A DNA stretch of 64,000 nt from CAG-791 sp963605745 (GTDB lineage: Bacteria > Bacillota > Clostridia > Lachnospirales > Lachnospiraceae), in the NCBI GenBank assembly GCA_963605745.1, contig CAVCWT010000002.1:62001-126000 (forward strand), in the 5' to 3' direction. The translations under genes were made by a program, and so were the position numbers. The notes beneath the pieces are model-generated. The model did not search any database. It was given only the letters and a program-made list of their open reading frames with translations, and was not told the origin of the DNA. Shown piece after piece: positions 50,929-60,892 of this stretch. How positions within the stretch are numbered: position 1 is the stretch's first letter; every line of letters starts with the position of its first letter.

Positions 50929-52581
50929 CTAATTCAGCAGCGCTTCACGAAGCGGCGGAATGAGCTGCTTTTTGCGGCTCACCACATCCTTCAAAAGGAC
51001 TCTTCCTCCCGAGGCCTCTACATTAAAGGCACGGCTCACAACCTCATCCGAATCCTTTCCGACATACAAGAGCTCGGTGCTCTCGCTCAAAACCGAGGTC
51101 AGCATATAGAAAATCATCGAATTGCCGGAATGGGACAGTGCAGTCGGCAGATACTCCTCCACCATCTCGCCGGCCTCCCGATAGGCCTTTCCGCTCATAA
51201 AGAAGCCCTGACCAACCGAGAAGGTCTTGTCCCCGATATTGAATTCCTTGTAATCCGTGTGCAGAATGTCATCTGCATCCCGTCCGGTCAGATCCTCACC
51301 AGCCTCGAACATCTTCTTGCCGTACTCCTCAATGTCCTCGCCGCAGATCTCTGCCAGCTCCCTGGCAGCTGCCTTATCCACCAGCGTGCAGGTCGGCGAA
51401 TGGAACATCAGCGTATCGGACAAAATGGCTGAAAGAAGGAGTCCCGCAATATTCTTTGGAATCTCCACATGATTTTCATGGAACATGTCATGCAGAATGG
51501 TTGCCGTGCAGCCCACCGGCTCATTGCGGAAATAAACCGGGCCGCCGGTTTCCAACGTGCCAATTCTGTGGTGATCGATCACCTCCAGAATCTGTGCCTC
51601 CTCCAGACCGTCCACGGCCTGTGACCTTTCATTGTGATCTACGAGGATGACTCTCTTTCGGTGCATGTTCAGCACGTTACGTCTACTGATCACGCCGCAG
51701 TACTTGCCGTCCTGATCCAGGATCGGAAAATACCGGTGCCGCACACTTGCCATGACCTTTTTAGCCTCTTCCACCGGTGTGTTGACATTAAAGCCAAGAA
51801 GGCCGTCTGTTTTCATAAAATGACGGATCGGCGCAGCCATACTCACCAGTCTGGCCGCCGCATAGGTGTCATACGGCGTTGAGATCACGGTGCACTTCAT
51901 GTCTGCCGCACGCTCGATCAGCTTTTTGGGAACCTCTGCACCAACGCAGACCACCAAGCAGGATGCGCCGTAATCGATGGCACACATCTGCGCCTCGTAC
52001 CGGTTCGTGACCATCACAAGATCACCCTTGTGAATCAGCTCCTCCATGGCCTCCGGGCTGGTTCCCACGTGAATCTGACCGCCGGTAATGCGGCCGTCAA
52101 TGTCTCCTGTCAGGAGCTTGCCGTTCAGGACGGACAGCAGATTCTTGTAGCTGGTATTCGCCTCGCCCAGTACCTCGGTATGGAACAGATCCATGTTGGC
52201 ATTGGCGATATCGCGCACCGTGATCAGACCCAGCAGACGGTTGTCCCTGTCTGTCACGCACAGCGTATCGATGTTGCGCTCGTTCATTCGCTGCCAGGCA
52301 TCTCTTGTGGACATCTCTGCATCCACTCCGGGCTCCTGTCGAACATCAATGTAGCTGATGGTGGGACTCATATCCACCGAGAGCTTGGGCTCTTTGAACT
52401 TGAAATGCTTTAGAACGAACTGCGTCTCCCGGCTGAGCTCTCCTGCACGGCGCGGCTCATGCGGCTGATCACTGATCTGATTTTTGAGCCATGCATAGCA
52501 AATCGCCGAGCAAATCGAATCGGTGTCGGGATTTTTATGTCCGATGACACGAATGATGCGCTGCTTTCTGGTATCAAACAT
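50929..52581 (-). CDS. ppaC: Manganese-dependent inorganic pyrophosphatase with CBS/DRTGG insert
   Basis: 550 residues. DHH phosphoesterase motifs: VIGHKNPDTDSICSA near the start, LVDHNERSQA and VIDHHRIGTLE near the middle. A regulatory block of two CBS domains with a DRTGG-type domain between them fills about residues 60-300. A C-terminal DHHA2 domain (SHSGNSMIFYMLTSVL) follows. It hydrolyses pyrophosphate, and adenine nucleotides bound by the CBS domains would regulate it. Its start overlaps gerW by 8 nt. Confidence 0.95.
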   Translation of the reverse strand: MFDTRKQRIIRVIGHKNPDTDSICSAICYAWLKNQISDQPHEPRRAGELSRETQFVLKHFKFKEPKLSVDMSPTISYIDVRQEPGVDAEMSTRDAWQRMNERNIDTLCVTDRDNRLLGLITVRDIANANMDLFHTEVLGEANTSYKNLLSVLNGKLLTGDIDGRITGGQIHVGTSPEAMEELIHKGDLVMVTNRYEAQMCAIDYGASCLVVCVGAEVPKKLIERAADMKCTVISTPYDTYAAARLVSMAAPIRHFMKTDGLLGFNVNTPVEEAKKVMASVRHRYFPILDQDGKYCGVISRRNVLNMHRKRVILVDHNERSQAVDGLEEAQILEVIDHHRIGTLETGGPVYFRNEPVGCTATILHDMFHENHVEIPKNIAGLLLSAILSDTLMFHSPTCTLVDKAAARELAEICGEDIEEYGKKMFEAGEDLTGRDADDILHTDYKEFNIGDKTFSVGQGFFMSGKAYREAGEMVEEYLPTALSHSGNSMIFYMLTSVLSESTELLYVGKDSDEVVSRAFNVEASGGRVLLKDVVSRKKQLIPPLREALLN

Positions 52582-53008
52582 CTTGCTCCTCCGGGAAGGC
52601 CTGCTGCACAGCCTCTTCAGCGCTCATCATATTCTTGCTGCTGCGAGCATCCAGAATCTTGTCCACCACCTCAGGAACCATATCCACAAAGCGGGAAAGC
52701 GAATTCTGATCCTTGATATTCACCACCTTGGTATTGCCGTTTTTGATGATCAGAACGGCGCTCGGTGACATCTTGGCGGTAAAGCCGCCCATGCCGGAAT
52801 TCTTGTCCTGGCTGTTGTCGGAGCCTGCTGCCGCACCCACCAGAACATCCGAGAGCGGGATCAGAAGCGTATCTCCCACCTGAATCGGCTCTCCGATCAC
52901 AGTCTTGCTGCTCAGCACACCTCCGGCATTACTCAGCATCGAATGCATGACTCCGTCAAAGCTGTTCGATTTTGCACGTGTTACTTTTTCCTGCTTGTCC
53001 TCTGCCAT
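52574..53008 (-). CDS. gerW: GerW/YtfJ family sporulation protein
   Basis: 144 residues. The central part TVIGEPIQVGDTLLIPLSDVLVGAAAGSD and the SPSAVLIIKNGNTKVVNIKDQ part are family signatures. GerW of Bacillus subtilis is needed for normal spore germination. The Gly-rich turn is partly degenerate. It overlaps the pyrophosphatase gene by 8 nt and follows the DUF2953 gene, the ytfI-ytfJ arrangement of Firmicutes. This suggests the host makes spores. Confidence 0.9.
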   Translation of the reverse strand: MAEDKQEKVTRAKSNSFDGVMHSMLSNAGGVLSSKTVIGEPIQVGDTLLIPLSDVLVGAAAGSDNSQDKNSGMGGFTAKMSPSAVLIIKNGNTKVVNIKDQNSLSRFVDMVPEVVDKILDARSSKNMMSAEEAVQQAFPEEQDV

Positions 53009-53125
53009 CCTGTTATCCTTTCCGTCCCTTTATGCTGCGGCTGCGGTCCCCGCGCCGCCGGAATCATCAACCTTTCCATCGTCAGTATCATCCATTTCAG
53101 AACCGATCCGGCAGTCTATGATCCT

Positions 53126-53956
53126 TTATGCCGCCTTCTGCATCGGTTTTTCTTTTTGATTTTCAGATTTTTTATTCTTCTTTGTACGGTTCCCGCTGCC
53201 CAGCACCCGCTGCACGTCTCCGATCAGCCTCTGTACATCCGCATTCAGCAGTAAAATAACAAGAGCCGTCACCAGTCCCCAAAGAGAAATCCGTCCCTTT
53301 GCAGCTCCCTGAAGGTCAAATCGCCAGCCCTCCATCTGCGGCAGGATCCAGACATGCCCGCACACAAAAGGCAGCAGCACGCCTTCGACCTCCATCATTT
53401 TCACGGTATTTTCGATTCCTCCGAGGCCAACCGTTCCGCCAATCTGCCATTTTCGCGGCAGCACGAGCCTTAGTGCCTTGCCTGCTCCATTCAGAATAGC
53501 ACGAATTGCCTGCTTCGTCTCATCCTTCCTGAGAATTCCCGGAATTTCCCGGAGTTGTTCTTTTGTAATTTTATGTTTAGACTCTCCCTTTTGGGTTTTC
53601 TCCTGCTCCGGCTTTGCCTGCTCCGGTTTGTCTTTCCCGGAATCCTTTTTGCCGAATTTGACAGGAATGGGAAAACAGAACACGTGAACCTTCAGTTCCC
53701 ACTGTCCATTCCAGCAAAGTTTCCCTCGAAAAAGGTGGAGCAGCCAGGAAAATCTCAGCTCGCCTCCTGCCTTTTGCAGGATGGCTTTGGAATCCAACGT
53801 TTCCTCTCCCTCCGGATCCTCAATCCAGCCTGCCATCTGATACCGAATCGGCACCAGCAGAACGAGAAGGATTAAAAGGACGGCCACACCTGCAAGAATC
53901 AAAAGGAGCTCCCCGATCGTCAGGAGAATCGCTCTTAGAACCAAACCGCCTGTCAT
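53126..53956 (-). CDS. DUF2953-type (YtfI) membrane protein
   Basis: 276 residues. An N-terminal hydrophobic region (ILLTIGELLLILAGVAVLLILLVLLVPIRYQM) is followed by a beta-rich part and a Lys/Glu-rich linker (KDSGKDKPEQAKPEQEKTQKGESKHK). A helix (LWGLVTALVILLLNADVQRLIG) and a Lys-rich end close it. This is the usual neighbour of gerW. The function is unknown; sporulation is inferred from context. Confidence 0.85.
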   Translation of the reverse strand: MTGGLVLRAILLTIGELLLILAGVAVLLILLVLLVPIRYQMAGWIEDPEGEETLDSKAILQKAGGELRFSWLLHLFRGKLCWNGQWELKVHVFCFPIPVKFGKKDSGKDKPEQAKPEQEKTQKGESKHKITKEQLREIPGILRKDETKQAIRAILNGAGKALRLVLPRKWQIGGTVGLGGIENTVKMMEVEGVLLPFVCGHVWILPQMEGWRFDLQGAAKGRISLWGLVTALVILLLNADVQRLIGDVQRVLGSGNRTKKNKKSENQKEKPMQKAA

Positions 53957-54339
53957 TGCTGTTCTCCTTGTATTTTCCCCTGCAGCCGCACATCTCTTTT
54001 GGCAAGATAAGGTACAATCCTCGCCTCGCCGGTTTTCTCATAGCATTCGCGGAACATCCGCTCCACAAGTGCAATGGCACCGCTGCGCTCTTTGGCAATT
54101 CCCACGATCATAGGACAGTGCTGTCGCAGATACGGAACCTTCAAGTACGAAGAAGGAAACAGCTGCAGCTGTCCGCTCCCATCCTCACACAACGTGATGA
54201 CATACAAAGAGAGGCTTCCTGCATTCAGCAAAAGCCTCCTCTTCACACTTCCCGGATGCTCGATCTCCGGGCTCACATACATATCACGGTAAAGCTGCAT
54301 CCCTTTCCTCTGAAATTTCCGAAAGAGGCCGCTGATCAA
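53953..54339 (-). CDS. Hypothetical protein upstream of DUF2953
   Basis: 128 residues, unrecognised. It begins MISGLFRKFQRKGMQLYRDMYVSPEIEHPGSVKRRLLLNAGSLSLYVI and is basic at the N-terminus, with no signal peptide and no membrane helix. Its stop overlaps the DUF2953 start by 4 nt, so translation is coupled and a shared role with the spore genes is plausible. It is probably a real conserved gene. Confidence 0.7.
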   Translation of the reverse strand: MISGLFRKFQRKGMQLYRDMYVSPEIEHPGSVKRRLLLNAGSLSLYVITLCEDGSGQLQLFPSSYLKVPYLRQHCPMIVGIAKERSGAIALVERMFRECYEKTGEARIVPYLAKRDVRLQGKIQGEQQ

Positions 54340-54467
54340 GGCGTTTCCACGCCGGATCCCTGCTGCAAAGCGACCAATTCCATTGCAAATCCATGCGATT
54401 CACTCCATCGGAGGCTGACTTTAGAAAATGCTGATTCAATCAGCGTTCCCGGAAGCCAATCGCTGTA

Positions 54468-56591
54468 CTACTGCGCAGCTCCGGCTGCTGCAGCATCGGG
54501 CGTGGCGGCCTGGGCAGCTGCAGGATCTGTCGTCTGTGTGGTCTGCACATCAGCAGTACCTGCGCCAGGATCCGCACCTGTCTGCGCTCCGGTTGACTGC
54601 GTGGTATCTGTTCCTGTCTGGGCAGGATCCACACCTGTCTGGGTCGTCCCTTGCGTCCCTGCTGCACCCGTCCCCGCAGCACCGGTTCCATCGGTTGCAG
54701 TTCCCGTTCCGGCTGCGGCATCAGCACCTTCAGTGTCTGCGGCAGGATCCGAAGTTTCCTCTGCCGCGTTGGCATTATCCTCTGTCGTTGTAGTCGTGGT
54801 GGTTGTTGTAACCGCCGGTGTCGGGGTCGAGGATTCCGGAATGCCGTCTCCATCCAGATCATAGGCATCGGCCTTGCCGTCCCCGTTGGTATCAATGGCA
54901 TCCATGATGCCATCTCCGTTGGTATCCATGTTCAGGGCAACCGTGGTTCCTGTGGACTCGGAAGGATCGCTTGCCGTCTCGGACTGCGTACCGTCAACAC
55001 CTACCATAACATAGTTGGCATCGTTGTCCTCATCCTCTGCGGGCGTATAGTCAAAATACTCATCCATGACACTCCGGGCAACCGGTACGGCAGACACGCC
55101 GCCGCTTCCTGCACCTTCCACAATTACAGTAATGGCAATTTCCGGATTCTCCTCCGGAGCAAAACCGGTAAACCATGCATGAGACGTGCTCTGTCCCGTG
55201 ACAATTTCTGCAGAACCGGTCTTGCCGCACGGATTATAGGGTCTGGAGCTGAGCTTGGTTGCTGTTCCTTCCAGAACAACGTCCCGCATCATTTCGCGCA
55301 TCTTAGCTGCAACCTCTGTGGACATTACCGTCCGGTAATTCTCTGTGGTTGTGGTCGAAATGGTGGTGCCGGTCCCTGTTTTGACAAAGGCAATGATCTG
55401 ATCCTTGTGAATGGTGCCGCCATTAGCAATGGCAGCCGTTACCATGTTCAGGTGCATCGGCGTCATCAGCGTAGAGCCCTGACCGATGGACAGCTGTGTC
55501 ACGTCCTCGGTGCTGGTTTCTGCGGTCAGAACATAGGAGCTGCTCCCTGTCGGCAGATCATAGGGGAGCGTTTCGCCGAACATCATGTTGTTCAAAAGCT
55601 CCGCAAAAGATGTCCTGTCCAGACTGTTGCCGATATTGACAAAGGCACTGTTGCAGGATTTGGCAAAGGCCTTTTCCAGGCTTAGCTGGCCATGGGCCGT
55701 CCAGTGATAGCAATGGATCGGCTGCCCGTCCTCCAGCGTATAGGTATTGTCATAGCCGATACAGTCGTAGGAGAAGCTGTTCGCCCCTGCCATATTCTCG
55801 TCCATGAATTCCACGGCATCGAAAATCTTGAACGTGGAGCCGGGGGCATACAATCCCTGGGTCACGCGATTTACCAAAGTTCCCGACTCTGAATCCGCAC
55901 CCAGACTCTCCCAGTCCGCTTCAATGCTGTTCGGGTCAAAATCCGGCTTGGATACCATACACAGAATATTGCCGGTATCCACCTCCGTCACGATCACGGC
56001 TCCGTTATTGTCTCCCAGCGCATCATAAGCTGCCTGCTGCAAAGACAGATCCAAGGTTGTATAGACCGCATTGGCGGGATACTTTTCACCAGCCTCGTCG
56101 AAGGCTGCCTTCTCTGACAGTGAGACATCCGAATGGGTCAGCTCATAATCCTCCAGCTGTTCCACGCCGCTGCCGCCTTTATAGGTATATCCGATGATAT
56201 GGGAGAACAGATTGCTGTACGGGTACGAACGAACCTCGTTGCCATCCTGATCCTTCACCGTCTCCGCCAGTACTTCGCCGCTGGCCGCATAGATGGTGCC
56301 GCGGGTATTTTTTTCCAGGAGTGCCTCTTCACGCGTGTTGTAATCGTTCTCGAACAGCTCTTTTGAATTCGAATTGGTGTAGGAAACCATGTATACGATC
56401 ATCGCACCAAACAGTGCCGAAATCATGGCTCCCGAAGCGAATACCTGTTTGCGGACTCGTATTTTCTCTTTGGCAAGAGCAGCCTTTTTGCGCTGTCTGG
56501 ACCTGGAAGACCCTTGTGCCCTTACGCCGCCTTCGCTCCGGCGCCGTGTACCGGTGCCTGTTGTCCGTCTATCAGTCCGTCTATCAGTCAT
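54468..56591 (-). CDS. Penicillin-binding transpeptidase with calcium-binding-type tail
   Basis: About 707 residues. A very basic N-terminus and one membrane helix precede a class B-type PBP domain. Its active motifs are GSTFK (Ser near 252), SCN in AKSCNSAFVNIG, and KTGS in CGKTGSAEIV. It cross-links peptidoglycan. After about residue 510 an acidic linker holds three aspartate-rich loops (DTNGDGIMDAIDTNGDG, then DLDGDGIPE), similar to dockerin/EF-hand or thrombospondin type 3 calcium sites. A long Thr/Gly/Ala/Gln-rich low-complexity region ends it. GAGGA lies 8 nt before ATG at 56591, overlapping the FtsW/RodA gene, so the usual pair holds. Confidence 0.92.
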   Translation of the reverse strand: MTDRRTDRRTTGTGTRRRSEGGVRAQGSSRSRQRKKAALAKEKIRVRKQVFASGAMISALFGAMIVYMVSYTNSNSKELFENDYNTREEALLEKNTRGTIYAASGEVLAETVKDQDGNEVRSYPYSNLFSHIIGYTYKGGSGVEQLEDYELTHSDVSLSEKAAFDEAGEKYPANAVYTTLDLSLQQAAYDALGDNNGAVIVTEVDTGNILCMVSKPDFDPNSIEADWESLGADSESGTLVNRVTQGLYAPGSTFKIFDAVEFMDENMAGANSFSYDCIGYDNTYTLEDGQPIHCYHWTAHGQLSLEKAFAKSCNSAFVNIGNSLDRTSFAELLNNMMFGETLPYDLPTGSSSYVLTAETSTEDVTQLSIGQGSTLMTPMHLNMVTAAIANGGTIHKDQIIAFVKTGTGTTISTTTTENYRTVMSTEVAAKMREMMRDVVLEGTATKLSSRPYNPCGKTGSAEIVTGQSTSHAWFTGFAPEENPEIAITVIVEGAGSGGVSAVPVARSVMDEYFDYTPAEDEDNDANYVMVGVDGTQSETASDPSESTGTTVALNMDTNGDGIMDAIDTNGDGKADAYDLDGDGIPESSTPTPAVTTTTTTTTTEDNANAAEETSDPAADTEGADAAAGTGTATDGTGAAGTGAAGTQGTTQTGVDPAQTGTDTTQSTGAQTGADPGAGTADVQTTQTTDPAAAQAATPDAAAAGAAQ

Positions 56592-58284
56592 CGTAGAATT
56601 CCTCATCCTCTGCTGCGCGCGGCACCACTCTTACCGATGCGCCGCCGGATACTGCCAGCTGCCTTTGTCCGGACCTTTGTGCCATGCGGCCTGCATATGC
56701 AGATCGTTCGGTACCACGTTCCATACCATTCGATCGATCGTAACGATCAGAACGATCATAGCGATCAAAACGTCCGGAACGATCAGCACCTGCATAGCGA
56801 TCCGGCAGCGCTGCCCGTTCAAAGCGATTCGATCGCTCTGCATAACCTGAACGTTCCGAATCTCCACGCTCTTCGCGAGGTCCCGGCAATGCTCTTCTGG
56901 TATAGTGACGCTGCGCCTCGTACCGATCGCTGCTCTGAATCATCCTCTGCTGCGCGCGGGCACGTTTTCTCTGAAGCTCTTCAATCTTCTCGCCGCGAAG
57001 GATACACATGGCCTCCACCAGCGTAAAGATAATCAGTGTCGACAAAATGGAACTGCCGCCGTAGCTGATAAACGGCAGCGTAACACCGGTCAGCGGAATG
57101 AATTTCGTCTGCCCGCCCAGTGTCAGGAACATCTGGAACACGTAGCAGATAGCTGCGCCGTAGGCCATCAGACGATAGAAACGATCGGCAAAGCCCGCTG
57201 CCAGCTCCAGCATGACAAGGAAACAGCTGATACCCACCAGAATGACACAGATTCCAACAATCTGTCCCAGCTCCTCGCAGACAGCCGCAAATACAAAGTC
57301 AGACTCCACAAACGGAACATCCGTCGGAGTTCCCTGTCCCAGTCCGACACCAGACAGGCCGCCGGCGCCAATAGCGAACAGCGACTGCGTGATCTGGTAT
57401 CCGATGGAATCAATCAGGCTCCAGGGATCCACAAAAGCCTGCACTCTCTCACGGATATGCGAGAACATAAAATAGCAGGCCGTAGCACCGACGCCTCCCA
57501 TGGTAAAGCCGCCGATCAAAATGAGCCACTGACCGGTTGCAAGGAAGGCCATAAACAGGTAAACCACAAAGAAAATCAACCCGGAGCCAAGATCCTTGGA
57601 CCCAACAAGAACGAGAACATGTGCTGCCGCAAATGCCGTAACAATAGCAAAACTCTTAAGGTCCTTCACATCCTTCAAGGTGCTGGCAAGGAACAGAATA
57701 TAGAGAATCTTGACGAATTCGGAAGGCTGGAAGGTGACCCCTGCAATGGTGTAGGTGATGTTCGCACCCAGTGTTGTGGCGCCCAGCAGCATGACAATGG
57801 CCAGAATCACAATGCCGATGAGTCCGTATACATACCCCAGACTCTTAAGGAGCGAAAACCGGTTCCGCAGAATCGGCAGACAGAATGCAATCACAAGCCC
57901 TAAGGAGGCGATCATCATCTGGTGCACTGCATTGTCAAAGGACAGTCTTGACTGTACCACCAGACCTACGGACAGCAGCATGCACATGTTGTCGAATAAC
58001 GGCATATTGGCATGACGATACAGTGTCCGATACAGCAGAAAGATCGCAAAAAACGCTCCCATTACAAGGAACGAGAACAGCATGTACCGTTTATCCTCCA
58101 GAGCCACCGACAGCGTCGAATAGCACAGGAGCTGAAATGCAATGATCAGAATGTTCTGAATCAGCGTCAGAATCCTGACCTTCCCCTCCTCCTTCTGGAT
58201 CAGGAGGTAAAAAGCCAGAACCGTATATGCAACGATGACGGCAATAATGCCGTATTTAGTCAAAGCCAGAAAATAAGTCCGCAT
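56584..58284 (-). CDS. FtsW/RodA/SpoVE family protein with charged tail
   Basis: 566 residues, ten membrane helices in about 430 residues. SEDS glycosyltransferase motifs: TFQPSEFVKILYILFLAS, GSKDLGSGLIFFVVYL, and LPFISYGGSSIL. It polymerises lipid II, working with the PBP encoded directly downstream (8-nt overlap). After residue 430 there is a 137-residue tail, mostly Arg, Asp, Ser and Tyr, with internal repeats such as RFDRYDRSDRYDRSNG. Typical members end near 400. Whether it serves division, elongation or sporulation is unclear. Confidence 0.92.
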   Translation of the reverse strand: MRTYFLALTKYGIIAVIVAYTVLAFYLLIQKEEGKVRILTLIQNILIIAFQLLCYSTLSVALEDKRYMLFSFLVMGAFFAIFLLYRTLYRHANMPLFDNMCMLLSVGLVVQSRLSFDNAVHQMMIASLGLVIAFCLPILRNRFSLLKSLGYVYGLIGIVILAIVMLLGATTLGANITYTIAGVTFQPSEFVKILYILFLASTLKDVKDLKSFAIVTAFAAAHVLVLVGSKDLGSGLIFFVVYLFMAFLATGQWLILIGGFTMGGVGATACYFMFSHIRERVQAFVDPWSLIDSIGYQITQSLFAIGAGGLSGVGLGQGTPTDVPFVESDFVFAAVCEELGQIVGICVILVGISCFLVMLELAAGFADRFYRLMAYGAAICYVFQMFLTLGGQTKFIPLTGVTLPFISYGGSSILSTLIIFTLVEAMCILRGEKIEELQRKRARAQQRMIQSSDRYEAQRHYTRRALPGPREERGDSERSGYAERSNRFERAALPDRYAGADRSGRFDRYDRSDRYDRSNGMERGTERSAYAGRMAQRSGQRQLAVSGGASVRVVPRAAEDEEFYDD

Positions 58285-58305
58285 GCAGTCAATAAACCGG
58301 CGCTG

Positions 58306-60702
58306 CTACATCGCGCCTTTTTTGTAATGCCCGTTGGTAAATTCCAAAGACTCCGGCTGTTCCACAGCCATGCCTTTTTGAATTCCGAGGAATCTGCGCA
58401 GTACAGGAGCAATCTCCCCTTTCGATTCCGTCGTAAAGCTGATCAAAATACAGCCAACCTTTTGCAGCAAAGGATCTTTTACGAATTTATGAAGTGATGT
58501 CGGAACACTGTTGTAAATGACATTCTGACAGTGATGGCAATCCGTCAGAACCGGAAACTCCGCTCCGGTCCGATCCCAGAGGCGGTAATAGCTCATGCCT
58601 TCCTGCGGGATGCACCTTTCGCTGGTCTTCCGGACGCATCCGGCGCTCATCATAAGAGGAATCCGGCCATACACCATGAGAATCTTGTCCGTATAACTCT
58701 CATAAACAGTGTTCATTTCATAGCGGTCCAGCTCCAGCGGCAGCACCATTTGGAGACTTCCGGTACCGACCGTTTCCCACGCATTCTTCAGAACGCGCTC
58801 ACTTTCACGGTTCCATGCGTAGAGCATACTGTCCGCAATAACCGCCTTATCATACTCTCTTTCCCTGAGAATTTCCAGTTCTTCCAACGATCTTGTAATA
58901 AATCCGTAAAAAATATCACCATATTTTGTGATATAGTCCCGAATCCACTGACGGTTCGACTCCCGCAAAATATACGGCAGCGCTGCCAGTACCGGCAGAT
59001 CGCAGTGTTTTTTCTCCTGCAGGATTCTGAAAACACTTTCCGGATTGTCACGAACCGCTCCATCCAGAACAAGGGCGGCGTGCTCTTCGTTTTCCCGGAT
59101 CTCTTCCAGCACGGCCTTTGCCTGCTCTTCATTCTGAACCATGACAAGGCAGCTCCACGGTCTTTTCTCCTGCTCCTCTTCCGTCTCGGTTCCGCCTGTT
59201 CCGATCCCGCAGGTTTCAATTCCGGCTGTTTTGATTCCGGCCGTTTTGGATTCGCCTGTTCCGCTTTCTGTTTTCTGTGCGTTTCCATTCGCATTGAGGG
59301 CTTCTGCGTAATGCGCCGCTTGTCCTGCATCCTGCAAAGGGGTCGTATTTTGCGTCGCCCGCAGGGCTGCTGCCAGATTCTCCAGAGCACTCCGCCTCAG
59401 CTCTCCCAACGCAGATACTGCAAGGAACGACTGCTCATCGGTATCGATCTCAAGGCGTTCAAAGGCAAAGGACGAATTTCCCGTTTTCGACAGTTTCCCC
59501 GCAATGTCCTCCCGGCTAAGGGCCCGGTTTCTTGCGGGCGCGGCAACAAGCTCCGTTGTACTCTCTGCGCAGCAGTCCTCCTGTCCTTTGACAAAGACGC
59601 GAAGCCTTACGCTTTCATTACAATGAATGTAAGCCTCCCCGCAGATCTGAATCTGACGGTTCTCCTCCAGATACTGCCTTCGGATGCGCTCTAACAGCGC
59701 ATCTTCTGCTCCTTTGTAGCCCGGCTCATGAATGGTGAGCATGGACCTTCCGTTTCTCGAATGATAATACCCCTGGCACAGATCTGCCCGGATGTACAGA
59801 CTCTTCAGATCCCGCAGATCTTCCTTATCAATCTGCCATTTGCCGGGCCGCCCCTTCTCATCCCAGGCATAAAACCGGTCAATGTACTTGCGGTAAACAG
59901 CCACTGTGCCGGCCACGTATTCCGGCTTCTTCATTCTCCCTTCAATTTTAAAGGAATCAATTCCGGCATCGATGAGCTCCGGCAGGATCTCCAGAACACA
60001 CATATCCCGCATCGAAATCGGATAGCACCTGCCGTCCTTTCCCGCAGGCTCTCCCTTCTCATTCCGGATCTCATATGGCAGGCGGCAGGGACCGGCGCAT
60101 CTGCCCCGGTTGCCGCTTCGTCCTCCTAAAAAGCTCGACATCAGGCACCGCCCGGAATAGGAATAGCACATCGCACCGTGGATAAAGCTCTCGATTTCGA
60201 TGTCCTCTTCCTTTAGCAAACGGATTTCCTGCAAGGACAATTCTCTTGCCGGCACAACGCGGACAAAGCCCTGCTCCTTCAGGAAACGAACAGCCTCCCG
60301 CCCCATCACCGACATCTGTGTGCTGGCATGCAGCTCAAGGCCAGGACAGCGCCTTTTGATGCTGGCTGCAACGCCCAGATCCTGCACAATGACGCCGTCC
60401 AGACCAGCCTCATACATGTGCAAAACAAAGCTCTCCAGCTCTTCCAGCTCCGCTTGCCTTGTCAGTACATTCACCGTGAGATAAACCCGCATTCCGAACA
60501 AATGCGCCTGTCCGATCACTGCCTTCAGCTGATCCTCGTCAAAATTATCTGCATAGGCTCTCGCCCCGAATTGCTGCCCTGCCAGATAAACAGCGTCCGC
60601 CCCGGCATTCACGGCTCCCCGAAACGCCTCCATATTGCCGGCAGGTGCCAAAAGCTCCACTCGTTTGCCGTTTTTGATTGCCTGTTCTGTCTGATTCGTC
60701 AT
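58306..60702 (-). CDS. U32 family peptidase
   Basis: 800 residues. N-terminal signature VELLAPAGNMEAFRGAVNAGADAVYL. The core ESFIHGAMCYSYSGRCLMSSFLGGRSGNRGRCAGPCRLPYE carries the Cys cluster of the U32 (RlhA/YhbU) family, implicated in tRNA/rRNA hydroxylation. A second Cys-containing C-terminal part ends in TDCHHCQNVIYNSVPTSLHKFV. A low-complexity stretch (ESGTGESKTAGIKTAGIETCGIGTGGTETEEEQEK) sits in the middle. The frame opens at 60708 but AGGA is 7 nt from ATG 60702. A protease role is historical; RNA modification is more likely. Confidence 0.9.
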   Translation of the reverse strand: MTNQTEQAIKNGKRVELLAPAGNMEAFRGAVNAGADAVYLAGQQFGARAYADNFDEDQLKAVIGQAHLFGMRVYLTVNVLTRQAELEELESFVLHMYEAGLDGVIVQDLGVAASIKRRCPGLELHASTQMSVMGREAVRFLKEQGFVRVVPARELSLQEIRLLKEEDIEIESFIHGAMCYSYSGRCLMSSFLGGRSGNRGRCAGPCRLPYEIRNEKGEPAGKDGRCYPISMRDMCVLEILPELIDAGIDSFKIEGRMKKPEYVAGTVAVYRKYIDRFYAWDEKGRPGKWQIDKEDLRDLKSLYIRADLCQGYYHSRNGRSMLTIHEPGYKGAEDALLERIRRQYLEENRQIQICGEAYIHCNESVRLRVFVKGQEDCCAESTTELVAAPARNRALSREDIAGKLSKTGNSSFAFERLEIDTDEQSFLAVSALGELRRSALENLAAALRATQNTTPLQDAGQAAHYAEALNANGNAQKTESGTGESKTAGIKTAGIETCGIGTGGTETEEEQEKRPWSCLVMVQNEEQAKAVLEEIRENEEHAALVLDGAVRDNPESVFRILQEKKHCDLPVLAALPYILRESNRQWIRDYITKYGDIFYGFITRSLEELEILREREYDKAVIADSMLYAWNRESERVLKNAWETVGTGSLQMVLPLELDRYEMNTVYESYTDKILMVYGRIPLMMSAGCVRKTSERCIPQEGMSYYRLWDRTGAEFPVLTDCHHCQNVIYNSVPTSLHKFVKDPLLQKVGCILISFTTESKGEIAPVLRRFLGIQKGMAVEQPESLEFTNGHYKKGAM

Positions 60703-60802
60703 GTGCATTTCCTATCCGGTTCATGATGCATCCGATTCGTAAACATAGTGAAAAATGTTTCGTCTGATTCCCCACTGCAAATCGATAAAGTCTCACTCAT
60801 TC

Positions 60803-60831
60803 AAAAGGGCATCGGATCTCCTCCGATGCCC
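60803..60831 (-). terminator. Terminator after zapA
   Basis: GGGCATCGG and CCGATGCCC form a 9-bp stem around 7 nt, followed by TTTT on the minus strand. It lies between zapA and the U32 gene. Confidence 0.8.
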
Positions 60832-60892
60832 CCTTTTGTGATCTGCTTTCGATACAGTGTTCTCAACATAGCCAGCGCAGCGTTTTCCAAAG

